Positions 8,233 to 15,159 of a DNA stretch of 18,791 nucleotides are shown here, piece by piece (position 1 is the stretch's first letter; the number at the start of each line of letters is the position of its first letter). The position numbers were made by a program, and so were the translations under genes. This DNA is from Lachnospiraceae bacterium. Lineage in GTDB: Bacteria > Bacillota > Clostridia > Lachnospirales > Lachnospiraceae. The stretch is from NCBI GenBank assembly GCA_015057205.1, contig SVEW01000032.1, forward strand, positions 1-18,791, given 5' to 3'. Under the pieces are notes generated by a model. The model was not told the DNA's origin and made no database searches. It was given only the letters and a program-made list of their open reading frames with translations.

Positions 8233-9138
8233 TTATTTCGCTAATTCCAGCATACGCTCAAGCGGTAACACTGCTTTCTTAGCGATTTCCTCATCCAATG
8301 TAATTTCATTCGTTTCATTTTCCAATACATCAATTACCTTATCCAAGGTTACTTTCTTCATGTTCACACATACCTGTGGATCAATGACACGGTATAATTT
8401 CTTACCCGGTGCCTGCTCCTTAATCTTCGGGAACACACCGTCTACCGTTGCCACGATAAACTCGTCTCCTTCGGTATTTACAACGTAATCTATAATTCCG
8501 GAAGTACTTCCTACATAATCTGCTTCTTTCAAAACATCCTCGGTACACTCCGGATGGGCTGCTACCTTGGCATTCGGATGCATCTCTTTGGCACGGAGCA
8601 TATCATCAATGGTAATGGCCACATGTCTTGGGCAAAAACCCCGGTTGGTAATAATCTCCTTCTCCGGCACCTGCTTACGAATAAAATTACCCAAATTGGC
8701 ATCCGGAATAAAATAAATGATTGGATTCGGAAGGTTCTTTACAATCTTCACTGCATTCGATGAGGTTACACACACATCGGAATGTGCTTTTACTTCTGCA
8801 GTTGAGTTTACATAACATACTACTGCTACATCCGGATGTTCCTTCTTAACTTTCTCAATCTCTTCCACATCCGTCATATGTGCCATCGGGCAATCCGCCG
8901 TTGCATCCGGCATAAATACCCGCTTCTGTGGGTTCAACAGCTTTGCGCTTTCTCCCATAAATTCCACTCCCGCGAAAATAATACGATCCGCATCCACTTT
9001 GGTTGCGATCTTCGCCAGATAGAAAGAATCTCCAATATAATCAGCACACTGCTGCACATCTTCGTCCACATAATAATGCGCCAAAATTACCGCATTCTTT
9101 TCCCTCTTCAATTCCTGAATTCTTGCTTGCTTGTCCAT
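8233..9138 (-). CDS. nadA: Quinolinate synthase (4Fe-4S)
   Basis: Condenses iminoaspartate with dihydroxyacetone phosphate to quinolinate; a cytoplasmic, oxygen-sensitive iron-sulfur enzyme. Starting at the ATG at 9138 gives 301 residues, the usual size of the compact NadA. Cluster-ligand cysteines fit Cys83 (ADCPMAH), Cys169 (RGFCPRH) and Cys257 (PQVCVNM), matching the spacing of the Thermotoga enzyme. Other family marks are HYYVDEDVQ (21-29), GDSFYLA, HPEC (195-198) and GSTSGI (220-225). An in-frame extension to 9270 was rejected: it translates part of a long hairpin, lacks family similarity, and AAAGGA lies about 9 nt before 9138. It is the first gene of the nadABC-niaR-kinase operon, behind a 211-nt structured leader. 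Confidence 0.96.
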   Translation of the reverse strand: MDKQARIQELKREKNAVILAHYYVDEDVQQCADYIGDSFYLAKIATKVDADRIIFAGVEFMGESAKLLNPQKRVFMPDATADCPMAHMTDVEEIEKVKKEHPDVAVVCYVNSTAEVKAHSDVCVTSSNAVKIVKNLPNPIIYFIPDANLGNFIRKQVPEKEIITNRGFCPRHVAITIDDMLRAKEMHPNAKVAAHPECTEDVLKEADYVGSTSGIIDYVVNTEGDEFIVATVDGVFPKIKEQAPGKKLYRVIDPQVCVNMKKVTLDKVIDVLENETNEITLDEEIAKKAVLPLERMLELAK

Positions 9139-9174
9139 AGTCTTTTTTCCTTTAAAATCTATTATTTTGTCACC

Positions 9175-9349
9175 GACGGCTAATGAAAAATCCAAAACGT
9201 GGGAAGTATCGGTCATTGCAGGAACACTCTCATTCCATACAAGACGTAGCGGTACATAAGGCGCGCACAAGCCCGCCTAAGTACCGACGTCTTGTAAAGT
9301 CCTGCAACTGACCGACGCTTTCCACGTTCCCCTTTTTTCATTGTCCGTC
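9175..9349 (-). promoter_or_regulatory. Very long hairpin in the nadA mRNA leader
   Basis: Minus-strand RNA 9349-9175 folds back on itself over its full 175 nt. From the base: GACGG/CCGUC; 2x2 loop; AAUGAAAAA/UUUUUCAUU; a symmetric 3x3 purine loop (AGG opposite AGG); GGAACGUGG/CCACGUUUU; AAG/CUU; GUCGGUCA/UGACCGAU; UUGCAGGA/UCCUGCAA; an asymmetric loop (3 nt against 14 nt); UACAAGACGU/ACGUCUUGUA; a CU bulge; CGGUAC/GUACCG; and an apical AGGCG/CGCCU. That is about 60 base pairs, counted by eye. The predicted transcription start is the first nucleotide of the stem. About 36 unpaired nt with the nadA ribosome binding site follow. It is not a standard terminator. I do not recognise it as a known riboswitch; an inserted palindromic mobile element is the alternative. 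Confidence 0.75.
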
Positions 9350-9355
9350 TTTGCT

Positions 9356-9384
9356 ATCATAACATATGTAAAGACAGGTGTCTA
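9356..9384 (-). promoter_or_regulatory. Promoter of the nadABC-niaR operon
   Basis: TAGACA (9384-9379) and TATGAT (9361-9356) are 17 nt apart on the minus strand, each one base from consensus. Position 9349, a G seven nucleotides past the -10, is a well-placed transcription start. The -35 hexamer lies inside the palindrome at 9371-9396, so a bound repressor would block polymerase. Confidence 0.75.
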
Positions 9385-9396
9385 TACACCTGTCTT
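9371..9396. promoter_or_regulatory. Probable NiaR operator
   Basis: Perfect 11-bp arms AAGACAGGTGT and ACACCTGTCTT surround 4 nt. The ACACCTGTCT half-site is of the kind I recall for NiaR operators in Bacillota. It overlaps the -35 of the nadA promoter, and niaR is the fourth gene of the operon it would control. It could also serve as a weak terminator for the small gene ending at 9412, but no good U-run follows on the minus strand. Confidence 0.8.
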
Positions 9397-9411
9397 GTCT
9401 TTTTATGTATT

Positions 9412-9594
9412 TTATTTTGTCTTCTCTTTATCATACCACTTGAGGGTAAAATAGCCAGCTACCGTGCCTATCAGACCTATAATTCCTCCGACCACTAATG
9501 GATGCAATTCTGACGTTCTTGTCATGCATGCCGTGCCCATTGCTGCCCAAAAAATATCCCACAATATCGCATGTCTTGCTATCTTTGCTTTCAT
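9412..9594 (-). CDS. Small predicted membrane protein, unknown function
   Basis: 60 residues. Two hydrophobic stretches (about residues 8-24 and 34-52) are joined by a short polar turn (TRTSELHP), with a basic N-terminus and a charged C-terminal tail (KWYDKEKTK). This suggests a two-pass small membrane protein; I recognise no family. I chose the ATG at 9594 because AGGAG lies 5 nt upstream; the longer reading from 9624 would place this ribosome binding site inside the gene. It has its own promoter (9631-9659) and lies alone between the repeat array and the NAD operon. The good promoter and ribosome binding site argue that it is a real gene. Confidence 0.6.
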   Translation of the reverse strand: MKAKIARHAILWDIFWAAMGTACMTRTSELHPLVVGGIIGLIGTVAGYFTLKWYDKEKTK

Positions 9595-9630
9595 TCTTTC
9601 TCCTAAGCCTCCTTCACTATACACATCTGC

Positions 9631-9659
9631 AATATATCACATCATTCTCACGATTTCAA
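9631..9659 (-). promoter_or_regulatory. Promoter of the small membrane protein gene
   Basis: TTGAAA (9659-9654), 17 nt, then TATATT (9636-9631) on the minus strand. Start of transcription would be near 9624, giving a leader of about 30 nt that carries the AGGAG ribosome binding site. Confidence 0.65.
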
Positions 9660-9693
9660 GCAACCGTACACAAATGTCGCATTCCCTGGCCGT

Positions 9694-9916
9694 TCGGTCA
9701 CAGGACACCGCCCACACTCCCGCTGACCGAGAAATCCCCCTATTTTCGCGCCGGCTCGGTCACAGCTTTCCTTGAAACGCCCCTGTGACCGTGGATTTCT
9801 CGCTTTTTTGCAAAATCAACGGTCACAGACAACTATCCATTCCCTCCCTGACCGAATGTCCTGCCTCAGAGGCAAAAAAATCGGTCACAGAGCATTCCGT
9901 AGCTGTCTGTGACCGA
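9694..9916. repeat. Array of eight alternating inverted copies of a 10-bp word
   Basis: The gap from 9660 to 9952 has no convincing gene. It holds TCGGTCACAG (F) and its complement CTGTGACCGA (R) in strict alternation: F 9694-9703, R 9723-9730, F 9756-9765, R 9783-9791, F 9820-9828 (first base changed), R 9848-9855, F 9881-9890, R 9907-9916. Two R copies lack the central TG and read CTGACCGA. F copies start every 62-63 bp and neighbouring copies about 31 bp apart on average. The sequences between copies are all different. Each F-R pair can form a hairpin; only the last is followed by a T-run on the minus strand. The alternating orientation and short word rule out CRISPR. Confidence 0.85.
9874..9916 (-). 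terminator. Terminator of the HelD-MATE-nitroreductase operon
   Basis: On the minus strand TCGGTCACAG (9916-9907) pairs perfectly with CTGTGACCGA (9890-9881) across a 16-nt loop and is followed by seven T (9880-9874). It begins 37 nt after the nitroreductase stop codon. It is also the last unit of the repeat array. Confidence 0.85.
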
Positions 9917-9952
9917 ATCGCAACTATTTCAACATAAAAGCACAACAATTAT

Positions 9953-10516
9953 CTACCGTATCCATACAATTTCATTTCCCGCAGTCTTCTTATTTCGCGT
10001 CGGTTCCCCGTCCGGATACCCTAATGCAAGTCCTCCCGTAACTTCTTCTTCATCGGTATAGCCAAACTGCTTCAAAAAATTCTGTAACCCCTCATCTTTG
10101 GCACAACGACGCCCCATATTCAAATAGCAGGATCCAATGGACAGCTCCGTCGCCGCCAACATGGCATTTTCCAATAAGCATGCTGTATTGGCAAGTGCAT
10201 TATAATTTTCTTTTTCATAGGTAACAAGTAAAAATGTCGGCGCATGAAAGCAAAAATGATAGGTTTTACGCTTCATAAAGCTTGCCATTGCAGCCGGAAT
10301 TCCTTCGGCATTCCCCGCTAGTGCTGCCTCTAGAAAAATCTTTCCAAGTTCCTCCATTTTCTCCGAATTCTGAAAAACATAAATCTTTGCTTTTCGATCA
10401 TTCTTTCCGGACGGTGCCATACGTGCCGCCTCCAAAATAGTATTTAATTCCTCATCCTTAATTTGCTCCGGCTTGTATTTTCTTACGGAGCAACGGTTCT
10501 TAATCGCATCCAACAT
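9953..10516 (-). CDS. Nitroreductase-family FMN oxidoreductase
   Basis: 187 residues, the usual size of a compact nitroreductase. NRCSVRKYKP at the N-terminus is the FMN-phosphate binding signature, AARMAPSGKN (30-39) is the second flavin-contact segment, and LENAMLAATELSIGSCYL with LALGYPDGEP are typical of the C-terminal half. Such enzymes use NAD(P)H to reduce nitro compounds, quinones or other electrophiles; the true substrate cannot be read. The ATG at 10516 has AGGAGG 8 nt before it; a longer in-frame reading to 10612 overlaps the MATE gene and adds no family sequence. It lies 22 nt after the MATE gene, so it is the last gene of a three-gene operon, consistent with a role in handling toxic compounds (inference). 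Confidence 0.92.
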   Translation of the reverse strand: MLDAIKNRCSVRKYKPEQIKDEELNTILEAARMAPSGKNDRKAKIYVFQNSEKMEELGKIFLEAALAGNAEGIPAAMASFMKRKTYHFCFHAPTFLLVTYEKENYNALANTACLLENAMLAATELSIGSCYLNMGRRCAKDEGLQNFLKQFGYTDEEEVTGGLALGYPDGEPTRNKKTAGNEIVWIR

Positions 10517-10538
10517 AGAACACCCCTCCTTTTCCTGT

Positions 10539-11927
10539 TTACTCCACCAATCCTTTGGCTTTCTCTGTCCACTTTCCTCTCTTATACACAATACTCGTAA
10601 TAATCGCACCAATTACCCACGTCACAAGCAAAGAAATAAACACACTTGCCTGCTCACCATTTGGTTTCGCCGGGTTTCTGGTCAAATACGCCAATCCATA
10701 TGCCACCGGAATACGCAGTACGATGGTGGTGAACATACTAATCCACATAGGCGTCATGGTGTCACCGGCGCCACGCATCACACCGGACAAGGACTGGGTA
10801 ACACCCACAGCCACATAGCCCAACGCGAGAATGCGCATCATATTCATACTCAGGGTTACCAATTCTTCCGTCTCGGTAAAAATACCCATAAGCGGTCTTC
10901 CAAAAATCAAAATAATCACCACAATGGTAGCGGAAATACCCATAGCCAAAAGCGTTCCTTCCTTCGCTCCACGATGAACACGCTCCGTCTGACGTGCTCC
11001 CACATTCTGACCGGCATAGGTCGTCATCGCCGTACCAAAGGAAAAATTCGGCATCATGGCAAAACCATCCACACGCATAACGATTACGTTTGCTGCAATA
11101 AACATCTCTCCAAAGCTATTGGTCAGGGACTGCACCACCAACATCGCCATGGACATAATAGCCTGGGTCACGCCGGAAGGCACACCCAATTTAATAATGT
11201 TGCTTGCATGATGTTTATCCAATCGATAATGCCTACGCTCCAGTACAAAAATATCCTTCATCTGATACAATCGTCGAATACATAGCACCGCCGAAATTGC
11301 CTGAGCAATGGCCGTTGCAAGGGCCACTCCCGGAACCCCCATGCCAACATATCCCACAAATACCACATCTAAAATACTGTTAAGCACACAGGCAAACAAC
11401 AGATACCACAATGCGGACATGGAATCCCCCAAACCACGTAGGATACCACTTAGAATATTGTAATACGCCATACCCGCAATTCCAATAAACAGAATATGCA
11501 GATAATCCGTACACCAGTCAATGATGCTATCCGGCGTCTTAAGTAGTTGCAAAAGCGGTCGGCTTAGAAGCGTCGCCATCAACATAATAATCAAAGAGGC
11601 AAGGCCGGTTAAGATAATACTGGTTCCAATGGTCTTTGCCAGATTCTCCTTATCCCTTGCTCCAAAAAACTGGGACACCATAATACTGGCACCCACACTC
11701 ACTCCAACAAAAAGCACCAGTAGCAGGTTCACAATCGGTCCGGCACTTCCAACTGCCGCAAGGGCATTGTCGCCAATGTAGTGACCAACTACCACACTAT
11801 CCACCGTATTATATAGCTGCTGCGCCACATTTCCGATGATCATCGGAACAGTGAACAAAAGAATTTTTTCCCATGGTTTGCCCACTGTCATGTCCACCGG
11901 TTCAAATAATTTCTTTACTACATTCAT
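10539..11927 (-). CDS. MATE family multidrug/Na+ (or H+) antiporter
   Basis: 462 residues with about twelve hydrophobic segments in two related halves, the normal MATE fold and length. The family start pattern is clear: GKPWEKILLFTVPMIIGNVAQQLYNTVDS, split over residues 16-44, then GHYIGDNALAAVG and the GVSVGASIMVSQFFGARD segment (75-92). The second half repeats it with VPSGVTQAIMSMAMLVVQ and GQNVGARQ. Exports cationic or aromatic drugs and metabolites across the cytoplasmic membrane, driven by an ion gradient; the substrate is unknown. AGGAG lies 7 nt before the ATG. It starts 21 nt after the HelD gene and precedes the nitroreductase by 22 nt, all in one operon. Confidence 0.95.
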   Translation of the reverse strand: MNVVKKLFEPVDMTVGKPWEKILLFTVPMIIGNVAQQLYNTVDSVVVGHYIGDNALAAVGSAGPIVNLLLVLFVGVSVGASIMVSQFFGARDKENLAKTIGTSIILTGLASLIIMLMATLLSRPLLQLLKTPDSIIDWCTDYLHILFIGIAGMAYYNILSGILRGLGDSMSALWYLLFACVLNSILDVVFVGYVGMGVPGVALATAIAQAISAVLCIRRLYQMKDIFVLERRHYRLDKHHASNIIKLGVPSGVTQAIMSMAMLVVQSLTNSFGEMFIAANVIVMRVDGFAMMPNFSFGTAMTTYAGQNVGARQTERVHRGAKEGTLLAMGISATIVVIILIFGRPLMGIFTETEELVTLSMNMMRILALGYVAVGVTQSLSGVMRGAGDTMTPMWISMFTTIVLRIPVAYGLAYLTRNPAKPNGEQASVFISLLVTWVIGAIITSIVYKRGKWTEKAKGLVE

Positions 11928-11948
11928 AAAATCTCTCCTTATCCATAA

Positions 11949-14900
11949 CTATGATAACAGAGATTTCTCCATTTGAAAACAATAATCAATCTGCTTCACA
12001 CCATCTTCACGTAAAAAGCTTCCATACACACCCGTTCCACAAAAAAGCACCGTCTCTTCGCCACCGCAGCAAATCCGATATCCTTTGTTTGAAACCACCT
12101 GGGCCTGCCTGAGGGCTTTGCCACCAAAGGAAATGTAGTACGCCTTTCCACTTACCGGCCGCAAATCATCCTTTAGAATGCCCTGGGCCTTCAGCTTCTC
12201 TTTTTTGTCAAACGCAAAATACACATAGCCACGCTCTTTCTCTAACTGCCTTGGCTCCTTCTTCTCTTCCGTCAAAAGCACATTGCCCTTTGCATCTAAA
12301 AACTGCACGGCACCATTGGCTTTTTCCACCATAACCGTCAGCTCTTTTAAGTGCAAAAGCGTCTGCTTCGGCTCCTGTTTCACCTTGAAGGAAACACCTT
12401 TTTCCGGCATTTTCGCAAAATATCCGTTGCAAAATTCATCGCCTGTGCGCACAAACTGAATGCGTACACAACCATCGTTAATCGGCATCACCCGTAGCGT
12501 TCCGTAAGCCGTCACGAAATCCACATACTGCTTTGTTGGCATCACCATCCGCACGCCCTGATTTATCTTCGTATGACCAATCGGTGTTAATTCACTTGCT
12601 TCCGGCATGGAAAAAAATTCATACACAGATCGATTCAATGGCGCATCGGTTTTCTTCACATCCGCCATCATTTTCTTGCGCACCGGCTTGGCACTCGGCA
12701 ACACCCGCTTTTTCTCCGGGAACACCGCCGGACGCTCCTCCTTCGGTCTTAAGTCATCGGTACGAATCTGTTTCGGGCCGATGTATCCGCGCAATGCCCG
12801 CTCCCTACCGGTATCTTTCACGTCCTTGGCAAACTTCTCGCTCTTTAATTCCTTCGGTTTTTCATAAACCGTCTTCTTACTTCCCGTCGGAGCCTGTACA
12901 CTACGATTGACCTGCACCGGCTTCGTTGCCAGAATATCGCTAATATCACCCTCATGCACCACACACAGTTCATGCAGCGCTCTGGTTGCCGCAACGTACA
13001 GCAACTTCACACTGCCATCCCCTGCCGGGTAATGTTCTTTCGTTGGGCAATAGAGCACAACACCGTCAAACTCCAAACCTTTGGTGTAAAAAATCGGCAA
13101 CACCATCACCCCGGTCTGGAATTCCATGGTCTCATAATCTCCGTCTACCACATCCACTTCTGCAGAAAGCTTAGCACGAACCACTGCCGCTTCTTCTTCG
13201 TCTTTACAGATAATAGCAATGCTTTCGTGACCCTTCGCCTGCCAGTCTTTCACCGCCGCTGCAATGGTCTTAATAACCGCACCCTGATTGCAACATGCCT
13301 TTACCGACACCGGGCTTCCATGGCGTAACACCGGTTCTGCCGGATACACCTCAAAGCTTCCGTGGGCCAGAATAGCACTGGCATATTCGGAAATCTCCAC
13401 CGTATTTCGGTAGCTCTTTTTCAACGTTTCAAAACAATCATAATCGCCTGTCAAAAACAGCTCCCGAACCCCGTTCCAATCACTTAAACCATAGCCTTCA
13501 TGAATATTCTGGGATACATCACCCATAATGGTATAGGTGCAATCCTTAAGGCAAAAATGCATCACTTCATACACCATCATACCGAAATCCTGCGCTTCAT
13601 CGATTACCACATGGCTGGCTTCCCGAATCTGATCAAGCTCTATCATACGACGATATAAATAAGCAAGCGCTGCCAAATCGTACACATCAAAACAGTTCTT
13701 TGGATCAGCCACCTCTTTGCCGAGTACCGCCTGACTCTCCAAAAACTCCTCATATAACGTATATATGGATAACTTATCAATATTTTTTCCGTAATAACTA
13801 CCGTACACCTTTAAGAGACGCTCTCTTTCTTTTTTCGGAAAAGAATGTCCTTTGCCCTGCATCTCATTCTCCAGAGCCGCAACCAATCGCTCATTTAACG
13901 TCTCAGCTTTCTGCGCCATACTCATACGCTTGTTATTCGTAAGAATCTGCTCTAAAAGTTCCGGGCTCATCAACCTACCGCCGGTGGCTTCCAAAAAAAC
14001 GTTACCATCTCCGAAATACTCCCGTTCATAAGTTTCACAGAAAAACTTCAAATCCTCAAACCACTGCGCTGTACCTTTCTGCCAGGCCGTATCATCCGCC
14101 TTATTTAGCGGCTTTACACTGTAGGTATGTTTATCCCAAGCCTCGTATAACAAGCGTACAAACAACTGCTCCATAGTCATCTGTTTCACACCGTATACGT
14201 CCAAATCCGGCAAAACGCTGGTAATGTAATTCAACAGAATCCGGTTACTTCCTATTATGTAAAAGTCTTCCGGACGAAAATCATCTTCGTAATTATAAAG
14301 AATATAAGAAATGCGATGCATAGCCACTGTGGTTTTTCCGGAACCGGCCACACCCTGCACAATCACGTTCAGTCGCGGTGACTTTCGAATAATGGCATTC
14401 TGCTCCTGCTGAATGGTGGCGATAATTTCCCCCAACACCGCCTTTTTATTCTGGGACAGATATTTCGTCAAAAGCTCGTCCGTTGCTACCACATCGGAAT
14501 CATAGTATGTAACTAACGTATCATCTTTAATCTCATAGGTACGCTTCCGTGTAAGCTCCAGTTCTCTGGCTCCATCGTTGTTCACCTCATAGCTGACACG
14601 CCCCAATGCTCCGTCGTAGTACACACTGGCAATAGGCGCCCGCCAGTCAATAACCACCGGTTCGCTGGTTCCTTCGGCAATGCCCACACGTCCGATATAA
14701 TACGACTCTTCGCCTCCTACATCCGGATCCGAGAACACGATGCGACCGAAATAAGGTTTTTTCCTCGCCCGTTCTCTTCTTGCCAAATCCTTCAACGTCT
14801 CCTGATACTGCGCTTCCGCTGTGTTAAAAAGCACCAGCGTTTCCTTGTCGCTTACCTCATAGTTCTGCCAAATATCCTCCATATCCTCCTTCAGCTTCAC

Positions 14901-15008
14901 AAGGAAGCCTTCGGTTCTTGCAAGATTCTCTCTGGCAATCCCCAGAATCTCCTGTAAGTTCTTCTCTTCTGCCTGCTTACTGATTCCCATTAATTGCTTT
15001 CTCTTCAT
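11949..15008 (-). CDS. helD: HelD-like UvrD-family ATPase with extra C-terminal GH31-N-like domain
   Basis: HelD proteins bind RNA polymerase and use ATP to free stalled complexes. Numbering from a GTG at 15026 (1025 residues): N-terminal coiled-coil (16-90); HelD signature PYFGR..YIGR..VVIDWRAPIASVYYD (91-138); Walker A GVAGSGKT (225-232); Walker B VIDEAQD (474-480); KSYRNTVEI (537-545); TKGLEFDGV (648-656); YVAATRA (677-683). A basic linker (about 700-815) follows, then residues 835-1020 resemble the N-terminal beta-sandwich of GH31 alpha-glucosidases: YGTLRVMPINDGCVRIQF, GAVQFLDAKGNVLLTE, VVSNKGYRI, and IDYCF. No glycosidase barrel is present. HelD proteins are usually about 700-770 residues. 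I start at the ATG at 15008 because AGGAGG lies 3 nt before it, inside the GTG reading. First gene of the HelD-MATE-nitroreductase operon. Confidence 0.88.
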   Translation of the reverse strand: MKRKQLMGISKQAEEKNLQEILGIARENLARTEGFLVKLKEDMEDIWQNYEVSDKETLVLFNTAEAQYQETLKDLARRERARKKPYFGRIVFSDPDVGGEESYYIGRVGIAEGTSEPVVIDWRAPIASVYYDGALGRVSYEVNNDGARELELTRKRTYEIKDDTLVTYYDSDVVATDELLTKYLSQNKKAVLGEIIATIQQEQNAIIRKSPRLNVIVQGVAGSGKTTVAMHRISYILYNYEDDFRPEDFYIIGSNRILLNYITSVLPDLDVYGVKQMTMEQLFVRLLYEAWDKHTYSVKPLNKADDTAWQKGTAQWFEDLKFFCETYEREYFGDGNVFLEATGGRLMSPELLEQILTNNKRMSMAQKAETLNERLVAALENEMQGKGHSFPKKERERLLKVYGSYYGKNIDKLSIYTLYEEFLESQAVLGKEVADPKNCFDVYDLAALAYLYRRMIELDQIREASHVVIDEAQDFGMMVYEVMHFCLKDCTYTIMGDVSQNIHEGYGLSDWNGVRELFLTGDYDCFETLKKSYRNTVEISEYASAILAHGSFEVYPAEPVLRHGSPVSVKACCNQGAVIKTIAAAVKDWQAKGHESIAIICKDEEEAAVVRAKLSAEVDVVDGDYETMEFQTGVMVLPIFYTKGLEFDGVVLYCPTKEHYPAGDGSVKLLYVAATRALHELCVVHEGDISDILATKPVQVNRSVQAPTGSKKTVYEKPKELKSEKFAKDVKDTGRERALRGYIGPKQIRTDDLRPKEERPAVFPEKKRVLPSAKPVRKKMMADVKKTDAPLNRSVYEFFSMPEASELTPIGHTKINQGVRMVMPTKQYVDFVTAYGTLRVMPINDGCVRIQFVRTGDEFCNGYFAKMPEKGVSFKVKQEPKQTLLHLKELTVMVEKANGAVQFLDAKGNVLLTEEKKEPRQLEKERGYVYFAFDKKEKLKAQGILKDDLRPVSGKAYYISFGGKALRQAQVVSNKGYRICCGGEETVLFCGTGVYGSFLREDGVKQIDYCFQMEKSLLS

Positions 15009-15118
15009 ACTCCTCCTTTGGTGCACGTTTCTAGGTTCCTACTTATTGTATAAAAAAATCCCCAAAAGGTATAGACTTTAATTATCATTTATGGTATGAT
15101 GCATAATGAACTGTGTCT
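15009..15118. other. Intergenic stretch upstream of the HelD operon
   Basis: This AT-rich gap must hold the promoter of the HelD-MATE-nitroreductase operon on the minus strand. A -10-like TATACA/TACAAT lies near 15048-15055, but no good -35 is at the right distance, so I do not call a promoter. The AGGAGG of the HelD gene is at 15012-15017. Confidence 0.4.
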
Positions 15119-15154
15119 AAAAAAGCTCCAGGTTGCAAATGCAGCTTGGAGCTT
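15119..15154 (-). terminator. Terminator of the trkA-trkH operon
   Basis: AAGCTCCA and TGGAGCTT (15154-15147 and 15130-15123 on the minus strand) form an 8-bp stem around 16 nt, with six T (15124-15119, sharing the last stem bases). It lies 5 nt past the trkH stop codon. Confidence 0.85.
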
Positions 15155-15159
15155 ATCTT

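Noticed and set aside
9139..9270. In-frame N-terminal extension of nadA to 9270
   Set aside because: It translates part of the leader hairpin, has no NadA similarity, and the AAAGGA before 9138 plus the normal 301-residue length support the shorter protein.
9175..9349. T-box or known NAD riboswitch
   Set aside because: No T-box AGGGTGGNACCGCG element and no resemblance to the compact NAD-I/NAD-II folds that I remember; the element is one long rod.
9371..9396. Palindrome as the terminator of the small membrane protein gene
   Set aside because: On the minus strand it is followed by TACATATG rather than a U-run, and it overlaps a good promoter; an operator fits better, though a secondary terminator role is not excluded.
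9694..9916. CRISPR array
   Set aside because: The repeat is only 10 bp, alternates in orientation and there are no cas genes nearby.
10517..10612. In-frame extension of the nitroreductase into the MATE gene
   Set aside because: The added residues are not nitroreductase-like and the ATG at 10516 has a strong AGGAGG.
10473..11285. Long plus-strand ORF opposite the MATE gene
   Set aside because: His/Asn/Thr-rich shadow of the MATE reading frame; no motifs.
15072..15100. Plus-strand promoter-like TAGACT-N17-TATGAT
   Set aside because: No plus-strand gene follows; it runs straight into the trkH terminator stem and antisense to trkH, so it is probably chance in AT-rich DNA.
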